A DNA stretch of 64,000 nucleotides from the NCBI RefSeq assembly GCF_001639725.1, contig NZ_LTAW01000006.1, positions 186,001-250,000 on the forward strand, read 5' to 3'. The notes beneath the pieces are model-generated. The model did not search any database, was not told the origin of the DNA, and was given only the letters and a program-made list of their open reading frames with translations. Both the position numbers and the translations under genes were made by a program. Source of the stretch: Marinomonas atlantica. Its GTDB lineage: Bacteria; Pseudomonadota; Gammaproteobacteria; Pseudomonadales; Marinomonadaceae. Below are positions 36,866 through 45,192 of this stretch, one piece after another. Numbering within the stretch: the stretch's first letter is position 1; every line of letters starts with the position of its first letter.

Positions 36866-37516
36866 TTAAATCATACCTTTCTCTATAGCGTATTTTGTAA
36901 GGCCTGCTGTAGTTTGAATTTTTAATTTTGTCTTTAAATTATAACGGTGTGTTTCTACTGTTCGGACGCTGATGTTAAGTCGTCTAGCGACCTCTTTATT
37001 CGCATAGCCAGAAGCTAACTCCACTAGGACATCGGTTTCGCGCTTGGTCAACTCTTCGCTGGATTCAAGGGCTTCTGACTCCGGTGAGGTGAACAGTGAT
37101 TTAGAAGCGCCTGCACTAAAGTAGGTTCCTCCCTGATGTACAGTATCAATCGCAGTAATCAGCTCAGTGACAGAAACATCTTTCAGAACATAACCACTTG
37201 CTCCGGAATGTACTAAAGGCAGAATATACTCACGATCGTTATGCATACTCAGCATTAAAACTTTTACATTTGGCTGCTCAGCATGAAAACGTTTGGCTGC
37301 TTCAAGCCCTCCTAGAACAGGCATTGATACGTCCATTAATACAACATCGGGCAATAGATCATGTGCCTTCGTCAAGGCTTCTTCACCGTTATTAGCCATA
37401 CCGACTATTTGAATGTTTGACTCTAGCGCCAAGCGTGCCATCAAACCATCTAGCACGAGCAAATGGTCATCCACTAAAAGCACTTTGATGACAGGTTTAT
37501 TCGTTGAAGTCGTCAT
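36866..37516 (-). CDS. NarL/FixJ family response regulator
   Basis: The 216-residue regulator has an N-terminal receiver (acidic DD at 16-17, phospho-acceptor Asp at ~62 in VVLMDVSMPVLGG, Lys near 115) and a C-terminal LuxR-type helix-turn-helix (LTKRETDVLVELASGYANKE and VARRLNISVRTVETHRYNLK, about 155-200). It lies 2 bp after the histidine kinase gene, so the two form a cognate pair. Position next to the TRAP transporter genes suggests it controls them. Confidence 0.94.
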   Translation of the reverse strand: MTTSTNKPVIKVLLVDDHLLVLDGLMARLALESNIQIVGMANNGEEALTKAHDLLPDVVLMDVSMPVLGGLEAAKRFHAEQPNVKVLMLSMHNDREYILPLVHSGASGYVLKDVSVTELITAIDTVHQGGTYFSAGASKSLFTSPESEALESSEELTKRETDVLVELASGYANKEVARRLNISVRTVETHRYNLKTKLKIQTTAGLTKYAIEKGMI

Positions 37517-37518
37517 GG

Positions 37519-38895
37519 TTATTTATCTACCGCTGCTAGATTTACTGGAATACTCGCCATTACTTTTGTGCCTTCCCCCATTATAGAATGAAGCTCAAAT
37601 ACACCTTCCACCAATTCCAAGCGCTCACGCATATTGATTAAGCCGATCCCATTCTGGCTTTCTTCTTGATTAAAACCATAACCATCATCGTAGCACTTAA
37701 ATTGTAAATGCCCTTTTTTGATCGAGATTTTCAAGGACACATGAGTTGCCTTCGCATGCTTCTCAATGTTGCTTAAACACTCTTGAGTAATACGGTACAA
37801 CGTGATTTCGACTTCTTCAGGCAGCTTGTCTAAATTGGGAGTTGCTTCGTATTCAGTGGAGATATTAGTTCGCTCTGAGAATTGTTCCAACAACCCTTTT
37901 AAGGCTGTCTGCAACCCTAAATCATCCAACAGTGTTGGACGTAAGTTATGCGAAATTAAGCGAACTTCTTGTATGGTTTGATCAATAACACGCTCTGCTT
38001 CGACCAAGTCTTGTTCGATGGTTTCCACTTGCACGCCTTTTTTCAGCTTATTGGTTACCAGTTCCACTCGAAACTTACTCGATACAAGCAACTGATTAAT
38101 GCCATCATGCAATTCACGAGAAAACTGCCGGCGCTCACTAATTTGCATGCGAATGAAGCGTTTAATCAAAGATTTAAGACGCGCATCTGCTAAGCGATGT
38201 TCATGTAAATTAATAAATAATCCTAACAACACAACCAACAAAACAGTGAAACCTAAAATAAATAACACTGTGAATAAGCTATTGGTTATATTCTGATTAA
38301 TCTTGCTTTGCGTGGTTTTTAGATCCTGGTATATATCATCAAAATACAGCCCAGTTCCCATCATCCAGTTCCAGCGTTCAATCAAAACAACATAACTCAT
38401 TTTGTCTTCTTGCTGCATCAATGGCGGCTTTTCCCAGATGTAACGGTGAAAACCTCCACCAGAGTTGGCAGCTTCTAGTAGTCCTTGTATCAAGTAGTTA
38501 CCTTCTCGATCTTGAAAATCAAGCAAGTTTTGGTCGACGAAATCTGGTTGGGTTGGATGGACGAGATTAACCCCCTCCTGCGTGTAAGCAAAAAAATAGC
38601 CATCCTCGCTGTAGTTTAATTGGGTCAGTATTTCTCGAACACGATACTGTGCTTCCATGTCACTTATATCTGGATTATTTAAGGTCGGACGCAGAGCAGA
38701 CATAGCGATTTCCACATGGTCTTTAAGCGCTTGTTTGCGCGTTTCTACCATACGCTGCTCGTACACGGCCAACTCTTGGTGCGTTAAAGAACGCGCGTAG
38801 GTTAGCCCTAAGTAAGTAATAACCGCAGTAACGCCAAGTAAGGGCAGTACGGTTAACATCATAATCTTGCTTTTAAGATTCACAAGGAAGCCCAT
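37519..38895 (-). CDS. Cache-domain sensor histidine kinase (NarX/DegS-type, HisKA_3)
   Basis: The 458-residue inner-membrane sensor has membrane helices at about 10-32 and 207-229. They flank a periplasmic sCache-type domain (DGYFFAYTQEGVNLVHPTQP and WNWMMGTGLYFDDI are typical). The cytoplasmic part has the HisKA_3 phospho-acceptor His at ~263 (SRELHDGINQLL) and an HATPase_c domain with N-box (ECLSNIEKHAKATHV) and G-box (DDGYGF and GIGLINMRERLE). Cache sensors of this kind often bind small carboxylates. Placement after a TRAP transporter suggests it senses that transporter's substrate. Confidence 0.93.
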   Translation of the reverse strand: MGFLVNLKSKIMMLTVLPLLGVTAVITYLGLTYARSLTHQELAVYEQRMVETRKQALKDHVEIAMSALRPTLNNPDISDMEAQYRVREILTQLNYSEDGYFFAYTQEGVNLVHPTQPDFVDQNLLDFQDREGNYLIQGLLEAANSGGGFHRYIWEKPPLMQQEDKMSYVVLIERWNWMMGTGLYFDDIYQDLKTTQSKINQNITNSLFTVLFILGFTVLLVVLLGLFINLHEHRLADARLKSLIKRFIRMQISERRQFSRELHDGINQLLVSSKFRVELVTNKLKKGVQVETIEQDLVEAERVIDQTIQEVRLISHNLRPTLLDDLGLQTALKGLLEQFSERTNISTEYEATPNLDKLPEEVEITLYRITQECLSNIEKHAKATHVSLKISIKKGHLQFKCYDDGYGFNQEESQNGIGLINMRERLELVEGVFELHSIMGEGTKVMASIPVNLAAVDK

Positions 38896-38929
38896 TTGTT
38901 ATTATTTTTTGTGCTTTAGAGCAACATTT

Positions 38930-38958
38930 AATAAGGGAGAACACTGTTCTCCCTTATT
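38930..38958 (-). terminator. Hairpin between dctM-type permease and histidine kinase
   Basis: A perfect 13-bp inverted repeat (AATAAGGGAGAAC/GTTCTCCCTTATT) has a 3-base loop. The stem's own AT-rich outer end supplies short U-runs on both strands. It probably ends or attenuates the TRAP transcript before the kinase-regulator pair. Confidence 0.6.
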
Positions 38959-38987
38959 ATCTTTCTATGCCTTTTATTGCTTTGGGA

Positions 38988-40277
38988 TTAACCCATACCA
39001 TAAAACTCTGGCATGATTAGTATGCTTACTAATACTAAAACCTGGATCAGAATGAAAGGAATAACACCTCGATAGATATCCATCGTACGCACAGACGACG
39101 GCGCCACACCCTTTAGATAAAATAAACTAAAACCAAATGGTGGCGTCAAGAAAGAAGTCTGTAGATTCATGGCAATTAGAATAGCAAACCAAACCATGTT
39201 AATACCAAGCGCTTCAGCAACAGGCGCTAGAATTGGCACAATGATAAAGGCAATCTCAACAAAATCGATAAAAAAGCCAAGCACCATAATGGCCAGCATA
39301 GATAGAATTATGAAGCCCCATTTTTCACCTGGAAGACTTAACAAAACCTCCTCTACAATGTAATCACCGCCCGTATAACTAAAGGCCATAGAGAATGCTG
39401 TTGCACCCATCAAAATGGCAAATACCATAGCCGTGACTTTTACTGTTTCTAACGCACTGTCATAGACCATCTTCCAGCTGAACTGACGATAAATAAGTGC
39501 CAAAAAGACAGCACCAACACCACCCAAGGCTGACGATTCAGTCGGTGTCGCAATCCCTGAAAAGATCGACCCCAAAACAATCAACACCAAAGCCAATGGC
39601 GGTACAATGGCTTTCAGTGCATCACGAATCTGCTGTGAGCGCGTTCCTAGAGACTCATCATAGGGTATAGCGGGCGCCATCTCAGGTTTAAGCCAAGTCA
39701 CAATAACAATAAAGATAATGTAGCAAGCAATTAAAATAAAACCGGGGCCCAGTGCTGCATGAAATAGATCACCCACGGGAATACCTAAGACATCCCCCAA
39801 AATAATTAAAATAATAGATGGCGGAATGATTTGTCCTAGCGTCCCTGAAGCACAAATGGTGCCGCATGCCAGTGACTTGCTGTATTTGTATTTCATCATA
39901 ACAGGCAGCGAGATCAGTCCCATAGCAACCACGCTGGCCCCTACCACACCAGTTGAGGCCGCTAACAAAGCCCCTACTAGAATCGTCGAAATAGCTAAGC
40001 CACCTCGCACACTACCGAAGAGCTTCCCCATGGCTTCAAGTAATTGCTCTGCTAAACGCGTTTTTTGAAGCACAATGCCCATAAAAATAAACAGGGGCAC
40101 AGCCATCATTACCGTATTTTCCATATAACTTTGTATACGAAACGGCATAAACGCAAACATATCCCAACCTTCTGCGAATACGCCGAAAATCAGAGCAACA
40201 CCACCAAATGTAAAAGCGACAGGAAAGCCGAATAACAGCATGCCTAACGCCACAAAAAACATAATAATACCGATCAT
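38988..40277 (-). CDS. dctM: TRAP transporter large permease (DctM family)
   Basis: The 429-residue inner-membrane protein has about 12 hydrophobic segments. It forms the ion-coupled translocation channel of a TRAP carrier. Family sequences seen are LFGFPVAFTFGGVALIFG near the start, CGTICASGTLGQIIPPSIIL (about 136-155), GVGAVFLALIYRQFSW, and the C-terminal NLQTSFLTPPFGFSLFYLKG motif. Length matches DctM/SiaM large subunits. It follows the small permease by 19 bp. Confidence 0.95.
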   Translation of the reverse strand: MIGIIMFFVALGMLLFGFPVAFTFGGVALIFGVFAEGWDMFAFMPFRIQSYMENTVMMAVPLFIFMGIVLQKTRLAEQLLEAMGKLFGSVRGGLAISTILVGALLAASTGVVGASVVAMGLISLPVMMKYKYSKSLACGTICASGTLGQIIPPSIILIILGDVLGIPVGDLFHAALGPGFILIACYIIFIVIVTWLKPEMAPAIPYDESLGTRSQQIRDALKAIVPPLALVLIVLGSIFSGIATPTESSALGGVGAVFLALIYRQFSWKMVYDSALETVKVTAMVFAILMGATAFSMAFSYTGGDYIVEEVLLSLPGEKWGFIILSMLAIMVLGFFIDFVEIAFIIVPILAPVAEALGINMVWFAILIAMNLQTSFLTPPFGFSLFYLKGVAPSSVRTMDIYRGVIPFILIQVLVLVSILIMPEFYGMG

Positions 40278-40296
40278 AATATAGCCTGCTTAAGTT

Positions 40297-40836
40297 CTAA
40301 TGCTGAGGTGACTGCTCGTCAAAGCCTTTGTCTGACGTACCACGTATCGCGTTCACACACCTTAAGATCATGCCAACACCACTCACCGCCATAGAAAAGA
40401 AAGCAACGGGAATGACAGACTTAATAATCCAACGAGCAGGCAGGCCACCAGGGTCACCACTGGTTTCACCTAATTCATAAGCTTCTTTAGCAAAATCAAT
40501 ACCATACCAGCCAACCAGTAGCGTAAATGGCATAAGAAAGATGAGCGTTCCAATCAGGTCGATCCATGCTTTATTACGAATGGACAATCGCTCATAGAAT
40601 AAATCTACTCGCACATGACCACCGGTTTGCAGACCAAATGGAATACCTAAAAGGAAAATAGCAGAGTACAGATGCCACTCAAGCTCCTGCATCCCAATGG
40701 AGACATCATTAAACGCATAGCGCATAAGAACGTCGTAGAAAACGTTAATCAGTAGCAAAATCAGGAGAAGTGCTGAAATTTTGCCCAGCAATAGAGAGTA
40801 ACGCCCTAATGTCTTTTCAAGTTGAACCAAAAACAT
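40297..40836 (-). CDS. dctQ: TRAP transporter small permease (DctQ family)
   Basis: The 179-residue protein has four predicted membrane helices and supports the large subunit. The conserved motif IGMQELEWHLYSAIFLLGIP, followed by GGHVRVDLFYERLSIRNKAW, is diagnostic of DctQ. It is separated from the binding-protein gene by a hairpin and from dctM by 19 bp. Confidence 0.94.
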   Translation of the reverse strand: MFLVQLEKTLGRYSLLLGKISALLLILLLINVFYDVLMRYAFNDVSIGMQELEWHLYSAIFLLGIPFGLQTGGHVRVDLFYERLSIRNKAWIDLIGTLIFLMPFTLLVGWYGIDFAKEAYELGETSGDPGGLPARWIIKSVIPVAFFSMAVSGVGMILRCVNAIRGTSDKGFDEQSPQH

Positions 40837-40880
40837 AGAAAGAGCCTCGGAATAGACACAAAATAGCGAAGAAAGAATGG

Positions 40881-40908
40881 ACGCTGCTCTAAACTATTAG
40901 AGCAGCGT
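40881..40908 (-). terminator. Attenuating hairpin between dctP-type and dctQ-type genes
   Basis: A perfect 12-bp stem (ACGCTGCTCTAA/TTAGAGCAGCGT) has a 4-base loop. It lies 35 bp after the binding-protein stop. No long U-tract follows on the minus strand, so partial termination or 3' end protection is likely, raising binding protein over permease. Confidence 0.6.
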
Positions 40909-40942
40909 TGTTAGATATGACCTATTAATCGAAACAAACAGA

Positions 40943-42034
40943 TTAGTCGGCAAGGTTATCCAAGCTGTCTAAATAGGCGCGATCAGAAATATTGGTCCAA
41001 ACACGGACTTTTTCCATGTACTCAGCTTGAGAATCAAGAATCTCTTTCGCTAATGGATCTTCTGCTGCCTTTTCAGCCAATAAAGACTCATTGGCGTCAT
41101 ACATAGCTTTCATAACACTGCTAGGAAATGATTTAACTTCGATATTTGGAAACTCTTGCTTCATCTTCGCCCAGTTTTCAGCACTTTCATGGTACGACTG
41201 GATATACATGTCGTAAGACGACAGTTTCATAGATGTGCGCAAGATCGTACGTAGATCATCCGGCAACTTCTTCCAAGTTCGCTCATTGACTAGGAATTGC
41301 AGCTCGGTAGCTGGTTCATGCCACCCAGTGTAGTAGTAAGGTGCAATTTTGTGGAAACCCATGCGTAGATCAAGAGAAGGGCCAACCCATTCTAAAGCAT
41401 CAATAGTGCGTCGCTCTAAGGCTGTAAACAATTCACCTGAAGGAATGTTGGTTGGTTTCGCCCCTAGCTTAGCCATGACTTCTCCCGCGAATCCGGGAAT
41501 CCGCATTTTAAGGCCTTTCAAATCTTCCACGGAGTTGATCTCTTTCTGAAACCATCCCCCCATCTGATTACCCGTGTTACCACCTGGGAAAGAACGTAAG
41601 CCAAACTTGCTGTAAACCTTATCTGATAATGCCTGTCCACCGCCGTAATAGAACCAACCATATTGTTCTGGTGTCGTCATACCAAATGGCATAGTCGTGA
41701 AATACAGAGTATTAGGGACTTTACCTTTCCAGTAATAAGACGCTGAATGACCTAAATCGTATTGACCAGAACGCACCATATCAAATACACCAAACGGTGC
41801 TTTATGTTTGTTTGCAGAGTCAATTGTGATTTTAAGTCGACCGTCTGACATTTCTTCTGCCAGACGCGCCATCTCACGAGGTGCGTCACCAAATATTGGG
41901 AAGTTGGCGTTCCAAGTTTCCGCCATTTTTAAGCGATATACTTTGCCATCAGCTGCCATCGTGTACGATGCAGAAAGGCTTGTCATAGTGATTGCAGCGA
42001 CTGCCACAACTTTCGATAGGTTTTGCAATTTCAT
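40943..42034 (-). CDS. dctP: TRAP transporter periplasmic solute-binding protein (DctP/TakP-like)
   Basis: The ~363-residue protein has a signal peptide (MKLQNLSKVVAVAAITMTSL, cleavage near YTMAA). Mature features include the substrate Arg in LKGLKMRIPGFAGEVMAKLG, GELFTALERRTIDALEWVGP and YYYTGWHEPATELQFLVN. The last segment follows the pattern of the 2-oxo-acid/lactate group (TakP-like), so a 2-oxo or hydroxy acid is a reasonable substrate guess. The ATG at 42034 is chosen because it has AGGAAA upstream and exposes the signal peptide. Confidence 0.92.
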   Translation of the reverse strand: MKLQNLSKVVAVAAITMTSLSASYTMAADGKVYRLKMAETWNANFPIFGDAPREMARLAEEMSDGRLKITIDSANKHKAPFGVFDMVRSGQYDLGHSASYYWKGKVPNTLYFTTMPFGMTTPEQYGWFYYGGGQALSDKVYSKFGLRSFPGGNTGNQMGGWFQKEINSVEDLKGLKMRIPGFAGEVMAKLGAKPTNIPSGELFTALERRTIDALEWVGPSLDLRMGFHKIAPYYYTGWHEPATELQFLVNERTWKKLPDDLRTILRTSMKLSSYDMYIQSYHESAENWAKMKQEFPNIEVKSFPSSVMKAMYDANESLLAEKAAEDPLAKEILDSQAEYMEKVRVWTNISDRAYLDSLDNLAD

Positions 42035-42543
42035 TGTTATTTTCCTGCCTGTGGTTATTTTTATGGCACTGTGCTTAAGCACTTTTTTTATAGTGTCTGA
42101 AAAACAACCAACAGCTCTATTCGTATAAATACCTACCCTCTAAGTATTACTACTTAAAAACCAACAGTTGAGACATTCTAAGAAACATCTGAGCTGATAA
42201 TTAAAAACAACAAAAAATCACTAAAACCCTGATTTAAAATGATTTATTTTAGGAGAAATAACTTAATCTGAAGAATTATCAGAATAAATAAGAGAGAATA
42301 TTTAATCAGGAAATTTTATATTTACGACTCCTCAAAGCAGGGCACGGCTTCTAAATCATTTATAGATAGCACTACTCACCAAGCTACTGCAGCCCAATCT
42401 AATCAATAAACCCCACCATTTTTTGACCTAGAGCGGTGTTTGTCCAATTTTCGTGCTAATTTGGTTTCGACAAAAAACAGGGCTGGTTATACTGCGCCAC
42501 TGAAACATCTCAACTGGCCTATTTTGGATCGAGGAAAATCATA
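42035..42543. other. Divergent intergenic region between dctP and cytochrome c5
   Basis: This 509-bp AT-rich stretch has no gene I can support. It must contain promoters for both flanking genes. Visible elements are a 12-bp palindrome GTGCTTAAGCAC (42071-42082), the inverted repeat TAAGTA-N4-TACTTA (42141-42156), and a possible plus-strand -10 TATACT (42488-42493) about 50 bp ahead of the cytochrome gene. The central ~250 bp (42180-42430) shows nothing I recognise. Confidence 0.6.
42141..42156. promoter_or_regulatory. Candidate operator for the NarL-type regulator
   Basis: TAAGTA, TTAC, TACTTA is a perfect 6-4-6 inverted repeat about 107 bp before dctP. NarL-family regulators bind short-spaced inverted repeats as dimers, and a regulator of this family is encoded downstream of the same transporter. 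The assignment is inference. Confidence 0.35.
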
Positions 42544-42993
42544 GTGAGTTCGCTGATCAAAACTTTTAGTCGCAAACTGTTCACTCTAATGAGTATCGCT
42601 GGTGTTGCCGCGTTGATGAGTTCAACAGTGAACGCAATCGGACAAAGCCCTGAAGACATTGCGGCTCGCGTTGCACCTATTGGAAGCGTGTGTATCTCTG
42701 GCGAGGAGTGTGAAGTATCATCTGCTGCCGCTTTAGCTGCCAACGAAGGCCCTCGTTCAGGAGAAGCCGTTTACAACCAATTTTGTACTGCATGTCACTC
42801 TGTGGGCGTGGCGGGTGCACCGAAGTTTGGCAATGCTGGTGATTGGGCACCGCGTGTTGCAAAAGGCTTTGATTCAATGATGAGTAATGCCATCAATGGT
42901 ATCAAAGCCATGCCACCTCGAGGTACGTGTACCACATGTACAGATGATGAGATCCAAGGTGCGATTGAGTACATGGTCGACAACAGCCAATAA
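42544..42993 (+). CDS. Cytochrome c5 family protein
   Basis: The 149-residue protein starts at GTG. A signal peptide or membrane anchor covers about residues 1-31. One heme-binding motif is present, CTACH at ~80-84, with an axial Met in KAMPPRGTC. The CxxC pair in GTCTTCTDDEI is the second disulfide motif typical of cytochrome c5. It is a periplasmic electron carrier with no dedicated partner in this window. It ends at a strong bidirectional terminator shared with rep. Confidence 0.92.
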   Translation: MSSLIKTFSRKLFTLMSIAGVAALMSSTVNAIGQSPEDIAARVAPIGSVCISGEECEVSSAAALAANEGPRSGEAVYNQFCTACHSVGVAGAPKFGNAGDWAPRVAKGFDSMMSNAINGIKAMPPRGTCTTCTDDEIQGAIEYMVDNSQ

Positions 42994-43010
42994 GTCTGCG
43001 GTTTAATACG

Positions 43011-43038
43011 AAAAATGGAGGCCGTGGCCTCCATTTTT
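43011..43038. terminator. Bidirectional rho-independent terminator
   Basis: AAAAATGGAGGCC and GGCCTCCATTTTT form a perfect 13-bp stem with a 2-base centre. U-tracts are present in both directions. It serves the convergent cytochrome c5 and rep genes. Confidence 0.9.
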
Positions 43039-43059
43039 ATGTGAGCGTATCAAATACTT

Positions 43060-45108
43060 CTATGAATTAAGCATGGCTTTCAGTGCTGACAACGAGGCTT
43101 TACCCTGCTCTTTCTTCTGGGCGGCACTTTCATCGCCTCGACCTTCCCAAACTAAATCTTCCTCTGGTAGCTCATCCAAGAAACGGCTAGGTAAACAATC
43201 TATTTCTTCACCATATTGACGACGTTTAGATGCCATGGTGATACACAAGCTACTTTTGGCGCGCGTAATTCCCACATACGCCAAACGACGCTCTTCTTCA
43301 ATATCATCGTTTTCTATGCTATTGCGATGTGGCAGTAGCTCTTCTTCGCAACCTATCAAAAACACGTGTGGGTACTCCAAGCCTTTAGACGCATGCAGCG
43401 TCAGTAACTGAACTTTGTCTTCGTCCTCTTCCTCCTCTTGACGTTCCAGCATATCAATAAGCAGTAGCTTGGAAATGGCATGATCCAGACCGGCATCTTC
43501 GTCTTCTTCCCAAGCAGACTCCATCATGCGCTGAATCGATTCGATTAAGAAACGTACGTTTTCAATACGGCGCTCTGCGGCTTTCGGCGACCCCGCTTGT
43601 TCCTGCAACCAACCAAAGTAATCCATATCATGAATCATTTGCTCTATGACAGGGACTGGCGAGCCTTTATGCAAACTCTGACGTAAGCGTTGAATCCAAG
43701 AATCAAACTCCCTTAAGCTGCGCAATGGATTCCCTGTCACGGTTTCATCTAGCGCTTTATCACCCGCCGCCTCAAACAAGCTCACATGCAATTGATTGGC
43801 GAGATTTCCCACTTTCTCGAGCGTGGCAGGTCCGATTTCTCGGCGTGGCAAATTGATCACACGTAAAAACGCATTGTCATCGGCAGGGTTCACCAACAAA
43901 CGCAGATAGCCCATTAAATCTTTAATCTCTGCACGAGAAAAAAACGACGTACCGCCGTTCATTTTATAAGGAATACGATACGCCTGCAGTTTGATTTCCA
44001 GAAGTCGGGCTTGATGATTGCCTCGATAGAGAATGGCAAAATCTTTGTAGGGAATATTGTGGCGTAAATGACGCGACTGTATCTCCGCGGCCACACGCTC
44101 AGACTCCGAGTCTTCATTGCGCGTTACCATCACCCGAATGGGATCTCCAATCCCCAGGTCGGACCAAAGAGCCTTGTCATACACGTGAGGATTATTGGCG
44201 ATCAAGGTATTGGCCGCTTTCAAGATGGTTCGCGTAGAGCGGTAGTTCTGCTCCAGCTTAACCAGTTTCAAGTTCGGATAATCGATTGATAATTGCTCTA
44301 GATTTTCTGGACGAGCACCACGCCATGCATAGATCGACTGATCATCGTCCCCTACTAACGTAAAACAACGACGAAAACCCGCCAACTGACGAATCATTTC
44401 GTATTGGCTGGCGTTGGTATCTTGACACTCATCAACCAACAAATAGCGCACTTTTTTCTGCCATTTATCACGCAAAGGCTCGTCTGAAATCAGTAAACTG
44501 ACTGGCAGTAAAATCAGATCATCAAAGTCCACCGCATTGTAAGCGCGAATGTAGCGTTGGTACTGACCATACACTTGTGCCGCCAATTGAAGCTCTTCAG
44601 TGTCGGCTTGGGTAAGGGCTTCTTGCGGTGGGATCAGATCATTCTTCCAATTGGAAATCGTATGCTGACAATAGTTTGCCGCATCCAATTGACCGTTGAA
44701 CTCTTTATCGAGAATTTCTTTAACCAGTGCCAAGGCATCTTGCGCATCAAACAGCGTAAAACCTTCTTTAAGTCCTGCCTTTCGATACTCCTTGCGCAGA
44801 ATATTCAGACCTAGGTTATGGAAGGTTGAAATACTGAGGCCTCGACTTTCCTCTTTACTCAACATACTCACAACTCGCTCTTTCATTTCGCGCGCGGCTT
44901 TATTGGTAAAAGTTACCGCCACGATGCTGTTGGCTTTGAAGCCACACGTCTGAATCAAATAGGCGATTTTGGTGGTGATTACGCTGGTTTTACCTGAGCC
45001 AGCCCCGGCTAGCACCAACAGTGGCCCATCAATTTGCTTAACTGCCTCGAGCTGGCGCTCATTTAAGGTTCGCATGCGTTGGCTGATTGAAGGAAGAGAC
45101 TGACTCAT
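43060..45108 (-). CDS. rep: ATP-dependent DNA helicase Rep
   Basis: The 682-residue SF1A helicase is a 3'-5' motor that clears proteins from DNA and restarts forks. Visible motifs are Walker A AGAGSGKT (about 34-41), Ia VTFTNKAAREMKERV, II LLVDECQDTN (DExQ), III GDDDQSIYAWRGA, IV KLEQNYRS, V TLHASKGLEYPHVFLIGCEE and VI VGITRAK. Order, length and sequence follow E. coli Rep rather than UvrD. The ATG 33 bp downstream (MRTLNERQ) is closer to the E. coli start, and I cannot decide between the two. Confidence 0.96.
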   Translation of the reverse strand: MSQSLPSISQRMRTLNERQLEAVKQIDGPLLVLAGAGSGKTSVITTKIAYLIQTCGFKANSIVAVTFTNKAAREMKERVVSMLSKEESRGLSISTFHNLGLNILRKEYRKAGLKEGFTLFDAQDALALVKEILDKEFNGQLDAANYCQHTISNWKNDLIPPQEALTQADTEELQLAAQVYGQYQRYIRAYNAVDFDDLILLPVSLLISDEPLRDKWQKKVRYLLVDECQDTNASQYEMIRQLAGFRRCFTLVGDDDQSIYAWRGARPENLEQLSIDYPNLKLVKLEQNYRSTRTILKAANTLIANNPHVYDKALWSDLGIGDPIRVMVTRNEDSESERVAAEIQSRHLRHNIPYKDFAILYRGNHQARLLEIKLQAYRIPYKMNGGTSFFSRAEIKDLMGYLRLLVNPADDNAFLRVINLPRREIGPATLEKVGNLANQLHVSLFEAAGDKALDETVTGNPLRSLREFDSWIQRLRQSLHKGSPVPVIEQMIHDMDYFGWLQEQAGSPKAAERRIENVRFLIESIQRMMESAWEEDEDAGLDHAISKLLLIDMLERQEEEEDEDKVQLLTLHASKGLEYPHVFLIGCEEELLPHRNSIENDDIEEERRLAYVGITRAKSSLCITMASKRRQYGEEIDCLPSRFLDELPEEDLVWEGRGDESAAQKKEQGKASLSALKAMLNS

Positions 45109-45192
45109 GAGTGGACACCAGTAATTCGTAAATAGGTGGCTATTCTACACCAGTCAGTTCTTTCGCATCATACTATCTGTTAATCGATCCGG

